Below are positions 52,240 to 64,000 of a DNA stretch of 64,000 nucleotides, piece by piece. Within the stretch, counting starts at the first letter, position 1, and each line of letters opens with the position of its first letter. The stretch covers positions 4,876,003 to 4,940,002 of the forward strand of contig VXAY01000172.1 in NCBI GenBank assembly GCA_013399855.1, written 5' to 3'. The position numbers were made by a program, and so were the translations under genes. This DNA comes from Oxyruncus cristatus (lineage: Eukaryota > Chordata > Aves > Passeriformes > Cotingidae). The notes beneath the pieces were generated by a model that saw only the letters and a program-made list of their open reading frames with translations, did not search any database and had not been told where the DNA came from.

Positions 52240-52405
52240 AAGGTTGGCTTCATGGTTACGCAGAGCGCAAGACCAGAAGCCTGGGGCATCAGCCCTCTAA
52301 TCCCAGCTCTGAAACTGCCTTGCACTCTTGTGCTTCCCCATCTGTCAGATACTTAGCAAATCACCTCACAAGGAGGTAACAAGGATTAGTTACTAAGATG
52401 CATTC
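52240..52405 (+). mobile_element. MIR-like SINE (tRNA-derived, CORE type)
   Basis: Ordered landmarks in plus orientation follow the MIR consensus: ATGGTTACGCAGAGC (tRNA-like head), TAATCCCAGCTCTGAAACTG, TTCCCCATCTGTCAGA, then CACCTCACAAGGAGGTAACA and AGGATTAGTTA before ATGC. The MIR equivalents are 'GTGGTTAAGAGC', 'AATCCCAGCTCTGCCACT', 'TTCCTCATCTGTAAA', 'CCTCATAGGGTTG' and 'AGGATTAAATGA'. MIR is an ancient amniote family and rare but known in birds. No CDS is involved. Confidence 0.65.
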
Positions 52406-52723
52406 ACTCTGAAACTACAACAGCCCCTGCCAACATGGAACCTAATACCAAGCAATGGAAACTCCATTCAATGGTGAACTGAGGTGGTGAAAGATGTTCA
52501 CACTCTTTCCTCTAATAGCATTCTTGGTATGATCCAGAAGAGTTTCAAAGATGAGAGGTGCTGGGCCAAAGAGCTGAGAGGCAAGTTCCTTTAATAATAC
52601 ATCCTGAACTAAGCTCTTACAGTTCTTTGGCACAAGCAAACTGTGCATCAGAGACAGCAATACCAAACCAAATCACTTCCTACCCAGGAAAACTTCCTTG
52701 GCCTGTGGGTCACAGGAGTGCAG

Positions 52724-52836
52724 AATCACAAAATCACAGAATGGGTAAGGTTGGAAGGGACCACAGTGGATCATCTGGTCCAAACTCCCTGCTCAAGCAG
52801 GGTCACCCCAGAGCACATTGCACAGGCTTGAGTCCA
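52724..52836 (-). mobile_element. CR1 3' end, minus orientation
   Basis: The plus strand reads AATCACAAAATCACAGAATG, then GTTGGAAGGGACCACAGTGG, GATCATCTGGTCCAAACTCC and CTGCTCAAGCAGGGTCACCC, up to GCACATTGCACAGG. This is the reverse complement of an avian CR1 terminus with little divergence, strongly 5'-truncated at about 110 bp. Confidence 0.92.
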
Positions 52837-55229
52837 TGTTATTGTTAATAAAACAAGATAGGTTCAGAAAACACATTACAACTTTATTTTCTAACCTAAA
52901 GATCTGTGCTATTCAGATCCTACCCATGAAAACATAACAATGAAATTTAACATGAATTTTTCCACTTGGTTTGGATCAGGCAGAGCTGTCATGTGAACAA
53001 AAGCCAGTATTTTCATGTATTAACTGCTAACAGAACTGCTAACTACCACTATATTGCAGCAATCTGTTTGGCAAAAAATAAGTAACACAACCGAATACTC
53101 CACTTATGGCAAAAAGCAGGAACAGGGGACCATACAGGAGTGTGGCAAGCTTGTTTGTAAGTGTGCCTGAATACTTCTTGAATCTCAAACCACCAGCAGC
53201 TCAGAGACTTCACCAGTCAGCCACGGTTTCTATATATTAGTAGCTTTCCATGGATATATTCTGCCTGATTTTGCATCGCTGCTCCTTGAATGAAGAATGC
53301 AATTTTATTTTCACTTTTTTTTCCATAAGCCTTGTATTGTAATGATATCTATACGTATAATGTATATTGGTATAATCAATGCATAAATAAATAGTATAAG
53401 AGTTAAAAATAAAGAGTATAACAGGTATCATAAAAATAAGTAATATCACCAAAAAAAAAAAATTAGCAATATGCTCTAAAAAAAACCCCAAGCAGAATAT
53501 TCCTCATCATTAACAGAGAGGCAGAACAGATTTTGATATCCAACAAAAAACAGTTATATTGACTCCACTTTCTTGAACTACAATGACCCTTTCCAAGCCA
53601 AAGCCAATTTGGGGGAATTCTGAGATCACAACCTACAAAGTTTTATCTTCCATGTAATAACACACACATTTTTTACACTGCAATGTACATGTGTGATATC
53701 TGGCCCACCTAAGCAACATACATTTTTCCTTCACACATATTAATCGCTCTGTCATCAAAATGTCCTGATACATATATATAAAGGCAATCAAGACAATTTT
53801 AGTCTCTTCCATGTGGAACTGAACTGCACCATTTAAGCAAAAATAAATGAAGTTAAGTGAACCTTTCTTCAGCAGACACTATGATCTTTTGGCATTAGTA
53901 AGATTTTTCCATTAAAAGTCAGTTCTAATACTAAAACTACCCATATACCTTGTGGAAAATGATTCCTAATAAATAAGATACGAAGAAGAGACATAGAAAA
54001 GAGTCCTTTATGTTCTACTAAAAAAAATCCTAAAGAATACCTAAATATATTATAGCAGAGCTCAAGATCACTATCCAGAGATCAAAGCATCACTGCACTA
54101 AATGACACACAACCAACAGATGCAGTAGTCTCTTGCCCAAATATTTTACAATTTGTAATTATTATATGCTACAAAGACATATCTGTTTTTCAGTTAGTAC
54201 AATCTTTCCCTACAGGTTATCTTTCCTATCCCAATATTTAATGTCATGGGAAAGATTTATTAAAATATTACAGATAAATTAAAGGGAGTTATTTCAAGAC
54301 AACATTAATCTCTTCTACTGGTTGAACACACATTCTTTCTACTCTTATTCATCATAGCTTCTAGTAACCATAAAATACAATTTAATCTTAACGTTTCTTC
54401 TCATCATCTATTGTTCTAATAACTAGATCACACTGTCTGGCAAGACAGATTAATAAAGCAGAAGGATTTCTTCCCAGATGCACAGGCCATAAATGGGGAG
54501 TTCCACAACAGAGAGAACTCTGGCACCAAAAATAAAAGGGAAAAAGTCTTTTCTAGTCATTTAAGTCAAATGATACTAATCCTGGCCTACTTAGTTATCC
54601 AGCCAACTTAGTGATGGCAAGCACTTGGACTGTAACTTCAGCTTTTATGGCTATTTAGACCATCAAACAAAGTCTCAGGTGGCAGGGGCAGGACTGATCA
54701 ACATACACAAAACAAGGACAAGGACCCAAAATGCATCTTCCATTTTAATACATTCCAGTACATGTAACACACACCACTGTTTTCATGTAAGATGAAAAAG
54801 AAGCAGTTCAGGGATCTACGATACATACCAGACAGTGAACGAGATTATTCCAAAACTCAGGTATCTGTATATTAAAATTTTAAAAAAAAACCAAAACAGC
54901 TAATTTTTCAGTTAAAAATGCAAATTTAGCTAGCTGCAAATGCAAGTTAAATTTAAAAATTTAATACAAACTAAAACGTAAGACCTGTTTCTCAAATATG
55001 AGGGAAAAAAGTGAATTCTCTTTGAAATAAGAGAACAAAAAATAAACTGTAAGAAGACTCAAGTCTGGGTTTGTTTTCCTTTAAACAAGCTCTATTTGCA
55101 CAGTAAGTAGTTTCTCAGAAATAGAAATAACTATTATAAAGAGGATACACCATTTGAAGAATTTTTAAGTGCTTTATGAGAAGCAATTAGGCAGCTACAT
55201 AATTTACCTCTAAGGCATTAAAAAAAAAA

Positions 55230-55263
55230 NNNNNNNNNNNNNNNNNNNNNNNNNNNNNNNNNN
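55230..55263. other. Assembly gap (34 N)
   Basis: Thirty-four undetermined bases are flanked on both sides by A runs (55220-55229 and 55264-55274). The missing sequence is probably part of a longer poly-A or A-rich repeat that could not be sequenced or assembled. Confidence 0.97.
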
Positions 55264-56715
55264 AAAAAAAAAAAGGAAAAAAAAGTGCTATTTATTTTCC
55301 AGATCAGCAAGCTGGCAGCAATGATCCCTCCCTTTACTGGTCTTAAAAACTAAAGCGACTCCAGAAAAAATAAAGTTACACAGGCTTTACAGAGATGTAA
55401 ATTAAAGCAGAAGTCAGCATAAATGATTCGCTTAATCATTCAGAAATAACAAGGAGTCAGAGATTATGAGAAATCAGGAGGAGCTGCAACTCATCCAACT
55501 CAAAAATTACTACACAATGTACCATTACAATTGCTTACTGTCACTTAATTTGGTATGGTTCTTACAAAAGTTACCCACTAATATAGCTTGCTATCTGTTA
55601 AAACAACCAAGATGCAGACAAACTTATTTTCCTTCTTAAACGTACTGTAGATTTGTTGCATCAGGAACTTTCTCAGTGAGTTCATTCTATAGAAACAGAC
55701 AGTGTATTAACACATTTTCTTCCAAGGTGAGAAAACAGATTAAGGTTATGACCAAAATGACAGGCCTGTGGCTTCCTTGAATACTTTAATAGAGTCAACA
55801 AATCAACAGTGGTCACTGATGACAACACAGGAAGGAAGACAATAGATGGAAGGAGCGGAATTAGTGATGCTGTTATAATGGTCTAATCAGAAACTTGAGC
55901 ATAAAAATTTTTTTCACCTTCAACCTGTCTAAATATGCTCTTTTTGCCTGTTCATACAAAGATATATGGCATATTCTACCACTGGGGGACATTTGGGTTC
56001 ACATCTCTATGAAAGCAGGTGTAAAACAGAAGCATAACGGTTAATAGAAGAGTAAAGGGGTTTTGCATATCAAAGAGATGAGACACACAGGTATGTATTT
56101 CAGTATTTTCTTGAATAATTGCAAACCTTGCTGAAGCTGCAGTTAAAAAGGCTTCCACACAGCTTTAATACTTCGTAAATGAATTTCTGTAAAGAGGAAA
56201 GGTCAGTAATACGGACTTCAGCAACAGAATTTGGGGGGGAGGGGGGAATAGGTTTGAAACCATTAGCATGAATCCAAGCTTACTTTCAGCTGTAATATAA
56301 GCAGAGCTAGCAACCAAAAATCACAGTGCTGCGTTTTACGTATTTTTAAAAATCTGAGCATCTATGTGCCCCTAAATTGATGAATCATAAATGGCAGACA
56401 ACTTTCTGCTGCAATTCAACACCTTCCTTCACTGAATAAATTGCAGAATTTACACACCTTGAACATACACCTCAAAGGCTCCTTCTCTGCCCCCCATTTC
56501 TGCCTCATTTTTATTTTGCATTATTCCACTAATATTTATTTCTTCTTTTTAATCTACTAAATTTACATTTAGCTTAAAAAAATAACAAAAAACCCCAAAC
56601 AACAAGAAAAACGTAGTGAATACAAGTGGGAGCAGATTCTATGTCCCCAAGGACTATTTTCCTCAAACATTAATATAAACAGGGAACAAAATAGTTTATC
56701 CTGGGAAGGGGAAGG

Positions 56716-57019
56716 GAAGGCGCTCATCTCTTCTCTCTGGTGACCAGTTACAGGACCTGAGGAAATAACACGAAGCTGTGCCAGGGGAGGTTCAGGTTAG
56801 ACACTGGGAAAACGTTCATCATCCAGAGGGTGGTTGAGCACTGGGACAGGCTCCCCAGGGAAGTGGTCACAGCACTAGGTGTACCAGCCTTCAAGAAGCG
56901 TTTGGGCAATGTTCTCGAGCATGTGGTGTGATTCTTGGGGCTGTCCTGTGCAGGGTCAGGAGCTGGACTCGATTTTCGTGGGTGTTTTTCAACTCTGGAT
57001 ATTCTATCATTCTGTGATC
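56716..57019 (+). mobile_element. CR1 3' end, plus orientation, least diverged copy
   Basis: The order of landmarks is CTCTCTGGTGACCAGTTACA, GAAGCTGTGCCAGGGGAGGT, CAGAGGGTGGTTGAGCACTG, CAGGCTCCCCAGGGAAGTGG, TTGGGGCTGTCCTGTGCAGG, and the tail TATTCTATCATTCTGTGATC. All are canonical avian CR1 3'-region phrases with few changes. It contains only the untranslated 3' region and the end of ORF2 is missing. It supports a bird origin of the window. Confidence 0.94.
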
Positions 57020-59299
57020 CCCAAACTCCTCTGCTCCTCCCAAGCCTTCACAATCTGTCTGTCAGCCATCTTGCGATTGCTTGAGAAAATAAAGAGGTGT
57101 GGTAGTTCCCACAGTTCGGTCTCTGCAGATGAGCCAGAATTCCACGTCTCAACCAGCCACCTCCTATTCCACCTATTACATACCAGCACTAGTACACAGC
57201 CTGCTCCTATAGCCTTATATTGATTATCTCGCCTTACAACATACCACATGCAGCCTAACCCAAATTTAAAACCTTAGCTGAATGGATAATTCAAGAATAA
57301 GGACTATCACAGTGATGACATTATTGCTAGAGATGTTTGGGCAGACGTCTTACACACATCAAATTCTCCTGTGGCCTTTTTTTTTTTTCCTCCTCTCAGA
57401 GACAAAGCTTACAACCCTAAAATGAGTTCACTTTTAGACTTCTGCACTTTGCATTTTAATTTCTTTACTTGGAATGAAAATTGAGACAACACAGAGGGAA
57501 CCTGGCAAATCTAAAACTTGGCAAGAGATAATGAATTTATGTAGCAAACATATGAGAACAAGGATATGTCAGGAGGAATTTGTCTAGGAACTTGTTCTCA
57601 AATAGACCAAAAAAAAGATGTTAATAACCATGTTAATAGGGACAGGGGAGTTGCGGGAGGGAGGGCTGTGGAAATTAAAGAATAATATCCAGGAGGTGAA
57701 GGCAGCTCAGATAATTTATCTGCATAACACTTGACAGACAAATGGTACCTTCTATACCAGCAAAAAAACTGCCTGACAAACTTGCCAGTGAGCTTGGTGC
57801 TGCTTCAGCTAGAACCCTGTCACAATTTCAGATCTTCAATCCTGTTTTTAGATCGTTTGACCAATACATAACAGCAAATGCAAAAGCTACATACATCTTA
57901 AAATCTATTCTACCTGCTATTGCTAAATGACATGATTCACCTTTCTGAATTCCGCTGTTTCTATATTCAAATCCCATACTACCTTTACATGGCAAAAAAT
58001 GTTTTCAAGCAGTAAGAACTCTGCACCTCCGAGCAAACCCAAACTACTACCCACCACTCTGTATTTCAAGCCTTTGAAGCAACTTAGCTGCGAGACTGAA
58101 GAACAAGAGCAGATGACAGAGGCAGGCTGCAACCCTGGCTCCTGTGTAGGTTTCAATGTGATGCTTTTCATGCATCTTTAGTTCTCAGGACAAAGAGCAT
58201 TTTACAGGAAGAAAACAAACAGGGCTTGGGGCTTTTCATTGCCACCACTGACATAAGTAACAGCATGGTCAGAGACTTTGTTACAATGACTTTCAAGAAG
58301 AAAGTGCTTAAGTTAGTGTCCATGGTTAGGGGAGATTCCTTTACTTCAACCATTCTGTCATTTTTTAGAAAGAAGACCTGCCAACACAGTTCTAGGCTGA
58401 GATTCATTATTTAACTGTTGCCAAAAGTATAAAGTCAGCTTTGTTCGCTCACCAGAACATGTCAGTATGCAACTGCAACTGTTTTGGGTTTTTTTTGTTG
58501 TTGTTGTTTATTCATATCAAAATTCAAGGATGCTGCAACTCTATTCTTCACTGCCAGAAGGAAGTAAAAACTCCAAGATCTCCCTTTTAGGACCTCCTTA
58601 AGCTCTACAGAAAAATCACCTTTAGCCTTTAACAACAGAAACTGAAGTTGTGAGTGGAAACAGTAGCTGGACGAGGTATTTGGCATTAAGTCACTGAATT
58701 TTTCTTCAAAATCAGGATGTTGCCTTAAGCTGACCAGGAGCCCACACAAGGAAATGGTCTGAAATAATTCAAAAGTTTAATTCTTTGGTATGCTCCAAAT
58801 GAAGTTGCAATATATGTAAGTTCGCCATAAACAGGATCAACTAACCAAATCAGTGAATGAAATTGTATATTAACCCAGACTGTTTTAGAGCCCTTATGAG
58901 AAATTATGTGGAAGGATAACTTTCTTTACAAAATGTATAGGGGATCCTAACACACATCAGTATTTGATGACACTGTGTACAATCTTGTTGCAGAATCCAG
59001 AGTATTTTAACTTTCACTAACATAATAGGGTAAGAACACCTGTGCTGACTATATTTTCCCTGCAGGCCAGAAAACTGGTAGAACAACAGAAAAAGATTCC
59101 AAAAGAAAAACTACTTTTTCATCTTTGCTTATATCCTCTATTTCTTTCTTTGTTTCTTTCTTATACCCTTGTTGTTAGACTTTGACAGACACTTTTCCAG
59201 GAGCTCCTGATTAAAAAAAAAAATCCTTGATTAGATAGCTTTTGAAATTAAAACTGCCTAAATGGGAAAAAACCACCATTTTTTTAAAATCTGAAATTG

Positions 59300-59690
59300 A
59301 CTTATCACAACATTCTGTCCAGAGATAACAAGTGGAGTGACTAGTACTTCAGCTGTGAATTTATTTAAATGTAGACATACACATGCAGTATTAGGAAGGC
59401 AAAAACAGGATATGAAATAAACATAAGGCATCAGCTCTAAGCTCACTGTCAAGAATATACCAAGGCTTCTAACCACAGAGTTCAGCTGAAGGTAACTATC
59501 TGTCAAATGTAATCTGTGCAAGTGAATATGCTTAAGCTGGTGCTATGAATCAACCAAAATTGCTTTGGTCTTATTGACATTCAATTGCAAGAAGTTGCAG
59601 CTCATCCAGTCCAATAGACATCTGACAACACCAAGAGTGCTTCAGTGACAGAAAGCTTTAAATATAGATGCAACTATCATCACAATACAC
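59300..59690 (-). mobile_element. L2/CR1-clade LINE fossil, reverse transcriptase
   Basis: On the minus strand, 59661-59687 encodes Tyr-Cys-Asp-Asp-Ser-Cys-Ile-Tyr-Ile, like the catalytic Tyr-Ala-Asp-Asp-Thr-Gln-Leu-Tyr of L2 and Rex1-type LINEs. Then 59550-59612 encodes Trp-Met-Ser-Cys-Asn-Phe-Leu-Gln-Leu-Asn-Val-Asn-Lys-Thr-Lys, like 'WM..N.L.LN..KTE'. Then 59450-59520 encodes Leu-His-Leu-Thr-Asp-Ser and Val-Val-Arg-Ser-Leu-Gly-Ile-Phe-Leu, like 'SVKNLGVILD'. These three motifs are in the right order for L2 reverse transcriptase, with stops and frameshifts between them. It is an ancient, inactive copy. Confidence 0.65.
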
Positions 59691-61445
59691 ATGGAACTAA
59701 ACTTTATGATCCCTCATACCATCTTCAGAAACAGGTCATCAGCTGGATGCCGTAAGACTGCATGGTCATCCTCTCTGCCTGTTGCCAATTTCTGCCGTTA
59801 ACAAATCACTGCAATTTTTTTAAAAAAGAGAATACAGATCGACTGACAGAAAAAGATCACTCAATCTTCCATCAGTGTCCCATTAAATCTCTCTCCAAAA
59901 TCCACTTCTGCGATTATCATCTTTGTTCACTGTTTAAAAATAAAATGCCAGATCAAAATTTGTTCAAATTGTTTGCATTAGTTAAGGGCCAGACCTTTAG
60001 CTACTATACACTGCCTTCAGTTTCAGCAATGTCATTTTACACCTGCCCAGATTCAGACCTCAAATATGTTAGTTACCTTTTCTCTCACATCTGTTCTTTA
60101 CACCTTGAAACAAGATGTCTGATAACATGAGCATGTGGGAGGCTGGACAATAAAGCAACTTGCATACTGACTCCCAAAAGAAGACACAATTTGTGTCCTA
60201 ACTTGGCACAAAATAAACGAATACCGCCTGCAACCATGTATGTGCCTGTTTCACTCTTGTCCCTCAGAGAACTCTTGCCATTTCAGCGGCAGATGTTCCA
60301 CCACAGCACAGTGTCTTTTTCTAAAAGTTTTCATATATCCACACCATTTACATGAGTTGTCACTTACCACCTTGCTTGCCTCGCCCAGCTTTAGTTCCTC
60401 CTTGTCTTACAGTAAATTGAAATCATCCCAGATTCACAAACAGATAAAGAAGTTGGGGAAAAAGAAATACATCTACTACATACAGCTTGCAACCATGTTT
60501 AAGGGGATGCACAGTGTGTTTGGGGGGAAGAGGGGAGAAAGACTCATATCCACTTTATAAGCACTCTGAACAGTTATGCCCACACTCTGAGAAATCCAGT
60601 GTGAAAAAAACAGGAGACCTGAGGAAGAAACCTCATCAGGGGACCACAGCAACAGAACTGTCTTAAAACAGAAGGGCTGGAGAGGATAAAGGGACAGTAG
60701 AAGAAATGGTAAAGAACAGCGATGGGGAAGGAAAAAGCATAAGGTCGGGAGGGGCAAGTTGTCTCTTTGCCTTTCCTTCTTTTGCCTCAGGCCCATATCG
60801 GCCTTTCCTTTTCTTGACTTAACTGGGATGAATTTTAATTGCAGCCTCTCTCCGTGTTTTATACACTATGTACTCTCTACTTGTGTGGAGTGGATTTCCC
60901 ATTCATCACAGGATTGCAGACAAAAACCCCAGGAGCATTTTGCTTTCCTTCAAAGTTAGCTTTGCTAAAATCAATAACTTTAGGGCTGCTTCCTCCATCC
61001 AGCACATACCCCCACTCCACAACCATTTCAAATTTCATGATTTTTGATCATTTGATTTTGTGTCTTATCTCCATATACAGATTCATATTTGCAGTCTTTC
61101 CATAGCAGTTACAATATTCTATACTGTTTCATTAACAGTATAAAGGCAACAACCTTACAGCAACAGTGGAAACATGCTCTCATTTGTAGTTTTAACACAG
61201 TCAATATGATAACTGATCTCTAACAATGTCTCCCTTCTTTCTCCTCCTTAATACCCCAGCATTCTTCATATCAAAGTTCTGGTTTTCTTAGGAACCACTA
61301 TGTCTTAAATATTTTTGTTGCTTGGGCTTTTATTTTCTGATCACCTGCAAATCTAGTGCAACAGCCAAGAATCACAATTACATTAAACTGTCCTTACCTT
61401 GCATGCAAACCACTGAACTTAGTTAAAGGAAAAGAAGGGAGGGAA

Positions 61446-61460
61446 AAAAAAAAAAAAAAA
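61446..61460. repeat. Poly-A tract
   Basis: A run of about 15 A sits within a purine-rich stretch (61428-61470) in intron 3. A T run of similar length is at 61869-61885. Confidence 0.8.
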
Positions 61461-62689
61461 GGAGGGGTGAGAGCAGGAGTGTTTCCTACCGCAGATTGCA
61501 GATGGAGTATCATCCCTCAGCAATATTGTTACATCTCTTCTAGCTTTATATTAACTCTCCCTTCCCTCAAACTGTGTATCTTGGCATTTTAAATCCCCCT
61601 TCATTTTCCTGGTTGTCTCTCTTATTCCAATAATATCTTTCTTATCCTTGAAAACATGTCACTCCAATTCAGCAGTCTTATTACATATGCTCCTAGCATT
61701 TGTATAAAAGATATTTAGCTTTTCTCTTTGCCCTCCTTTACTTTTCTTTTTCACTATCTCCTACAATGCTAATCCCTTCTCAGCGGGAAATGGTTTTCCT
61801 TCAATCCAAGTCTTTCTTTTTGTGAATATATCCACTAGTTCAGCTTGAATTCCCTGAAGAACAACGTAAATTTTTTTTTTTTTTTAAGGGGAGGTGAGAG
61901 GGGGGACGGAACACGGAACCCCAGAGTGCTCCTTGAAGCAATTAACTCTGTTCAAGATCAAGCTATATATTAATATAAATTTGACCCCAAACAGCCAAAT
62001 TGGAAAGCAACTGGAATGCAGACCAATCTATAAGGCAGTTTACAGGTTTAAGGAAAACTAATAGCTATTTCAAAAACAAAGTGTTTAAGATGCAAAAATG
62101 CAAGTACCAAAATAAGAAACATGTTAATTTTTTGGATGGGGTAATTTTAGTACTGTGTTAAAAATTGAGTGATATAACCCACACTCAGTTATCTGATAAA
62201 CCAGGCTGAAGACAAAGAAAGATTAATGTGAAAAGAGACAGCTTTTGAAATGGTATTTCTAGAATTTTAAAAAATAAACATTGTTTTAAAATGAACAGTT
62301 GAATCAGAGATTAGTGACCCTTTTGCTACAGACTATGAATTCCAATTTTAGACTGGCAATTTTCGTTTAATCTTTTGTTGGCCAGTACTTCAAAAGTATT
62401 TCAGTAGTATGAAGTGGTATTAAAATTGTTAACTACAGCTTTCCACTTTCTACCCAGCCAGCACTGTACCAATGAATAATATTCTCTACTGCCAGTGTCA
62501 GTAGAGCTGTATCAATCTATTAGGGATGCCTCAGGACAGAATAAATATATCTGGGCAGGGGAGTGGCAGAGAGAAGCCAAGAGCTCAAAATTGCAAATAC
62601 AGATTCTGTTAGAAACTAAAGTAATTAACAAATAAGCTTTGCTACAACTATTTTAACCATTGATCAATCTCTATTCTTTTTACATGGAA

Positions 62690-62751
62690 AGTGACTCCTT
62701 TGCTGTAAATGAATTCCTTAATAAGTGACTCCTGTGCTGTAAATGAATTCC
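62690..62751. repeat. Tandem duplication, two 28-bp copies, period 34
   Basis: The copies are 62690-62717 and 62724-62751, both AGTGACTCCTNTGCTGTAAA then TGAATTCC, with a single difference (T or G). High similarity implies a recent slippage or duplication. Confidence 0.88.
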
Positions 62752-64000
62752 AAATAAAAAAACCTAAGAGGATCCTAGCCATCAGATCTGAAAATACATG
62801 GAGAACAATTGTTTTCTTGCTGCACAATGACTCTGTTTTTCCCAAGTCACAGAACAAATCAGATCCAACATCAAATGATCATTATAATGACAAGAATGGA
62901 GACAAGTATTAAGGATTCAACAAGATGCTTTTTAGTAGCTAAAACAGTTACGTAGACTTGCCAAAATTAATTGAAACAAAAGGTCTGAAAGTACATTTTA
63001 GATAATCTCATAACAATGCGCATTTCCTCTCTCCTCCCTCCATTTAAAATACAGCACAACCACTGATTCAGAATTTTCACAAACTACTTGTAATCATGTA
63101 AATTACGGATGAGATGTAGATGTCAAATGAAATATCCCTTCTGAACAAAGTCTCTGTGCTTCACTAGTCAAAGAATAAGCACATACCCGCACAAATGAAG
63201 GGGGAAGCTGTTACTAATATACAATTATCAGCCCTGTATTACAATATCAGCTGCATATTAAATTCTAGTCTTTTGAATTGATTATATCTGAAGAATTCTG
63301 CACCACTCAGTACTGGGACTTGTAAGTCATTCCCAAATATAATGCAAGAATACATTGGTTCCACAACAACTGAAACAGCTCTGCTGGGACTGAAAGGTTG
63401 AAAATCCACCCCTCTGTCTTTTTTGGGTGATGATTTGCATAAGAAGAAAGCAATTATTCTTGCCCTTTGAATGCCTTGCCACAAAAGTTGATGTATCCAG
63501 TTAAGGGATTTTTGCTAATAGAGTCTCATCTTCTCTTTCAAGGCTTAGCTTCTTTTCATGGTCAAGGCCACAAAACTCTGCCTTTGATTCCTGTCGTATT
63601 CCTCCCCACAACCTTACTTCAGGCCTTTCCCTCCTCCTCTGTGCCCTGCCTTCTACCCTCCATCACAAAGTCCTTTAGAAATGGTCATTCAACTATTCCT
63701 TTGTAATGTAACTCTCCAACACTCTTTTTGATGACAATTCACTGTAAGCTTCAATTTTCAGTTTTTGATAATAAGTGTTTTTCTCCAGAGCATTCTTGCT
63801 AAGAATCTTACCAGCCAAGCTTTGCCACAGATCCAAACTGTGCTGTTAATGGAACACAGACAAAAGCTGACTTTGGAGGACAGCGTTTTGGTAGCTTATT
63901 GTTGAGAAAAGCTAAATGAAATAGTTTATGCAGGTGCTCCCTCAACCACATTTTGCTAGAGATGGGCCAGGAGAGGACCAGGGGAGGATGGTCATAAAAT

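Larger units (their letters stand above)
48869..64000 (-). other. USH2A: USH2A intron 3, part (at least 15.1 kb); exon 3 not found
   Basis: This is everything upstream of exon 4 on the minus strand. I found no segment with the expected 166-bp exon 3 pattern (end of frame in Trp-Ile-His type strand and a following GT donor), nor a signal-peptide exon. The stretch contains an ancient retroposon end (51758-51802), a MIR-like SINE (52240-52405), CR1 copies (52724-52836, 56716-57019), an L2-like fossil (59300-59690), a sequence gap (55230-55263), poly-A/T runs and a small direct duplication (62690-62751). The remainder is unique sequence in which I recognise nothing. A different gene in this interval is not excluded, but none is visible. 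Confidence 0.75.

Noticed and set aside
63470..63500. Minus-strand Trp-Ile-His phrase considered as the end of exon 3
   Set aside because: It is not followed by a GT donor in the right phase, and the preceding residues do not resemble a LamG-like domain.
1..64000. CRISPR arrays, bacterial operons, tRNA or rRNA genes
   Set aside because: No regular direct repeats with equal spacers, no ribosome binding site/operon layout, and no full cloverleaf was seen; the window is vertebrate intron and exon sequence.

Overview
This window is vertebrate nuclear DNA, AT-rich, dominated by introns and non-LTR retrotransposon fossils. CR1 LINE fragments in both orientations, with the typical 3' ends built on the ATTCTATG-type octamer, point to a bird (a sauropsid at least). 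No bacterial, plasmid or viral gene arrangement is present, and I find no RNA gene or CRISPR array.

The only gene I can support is USH2A (usherin), on the minus strand. I find 13 consecutive coding exons, from 48868 down to 3303. All introns have GT donors and AG acceptors, and the reading frame runs through every junction. As I remember human USH2A, the exons correspond to exons 4 to 16 (coding positions about c.652 to c.3316). Twelve of the 13 lengths agree with the human lengths: 64, 295, 185, 222, 94, 196, 131, 196, 642, 184, 164 and 159 bp. Exon 4 is 136 bp, one codon longer. Together they give 2668 bp. They encode the end of the LamG-like domain (exons 4-5), the laminin N-terminal domain (exons 6-8), the laminin-type EGF-like (LE) array (exons 9-15) and the start of the first fibronectin type III domain (exon 16).

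Both ends of the gene are missing. The signal-peptide exon 2 and exon 3 were not found between 48869 and 64000, so they probably lie beyond 64000, and intron 3 would be at least 15 kb. Exon 17 and everything after it lie before position 1.

The rest is intron. It holds CR1 fragments of different ages (1472-1878, 4446-4509, 24797-24925, about 25780-26206, 34899-35220, 52724-52836, 56716-57019, and a possible tail at 15161-15188). It also holds an L2-like reverse transcriptase fossil (59300-59690), a MIR-like SINE (52240-52405), two short ancient retroposon ends (6001-6062, 51758-51802), a decayed minisatellite (618-1045), simple repeats and a 34-base N gap (55230-55263). The most distinctive unexplained structure is a 111-bp near-palindrome in intron 4 (47774-47884), which could fold into a long hairpin. 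I see no previously undescribed multi-gene system; this is a segment of a large conserved gene.
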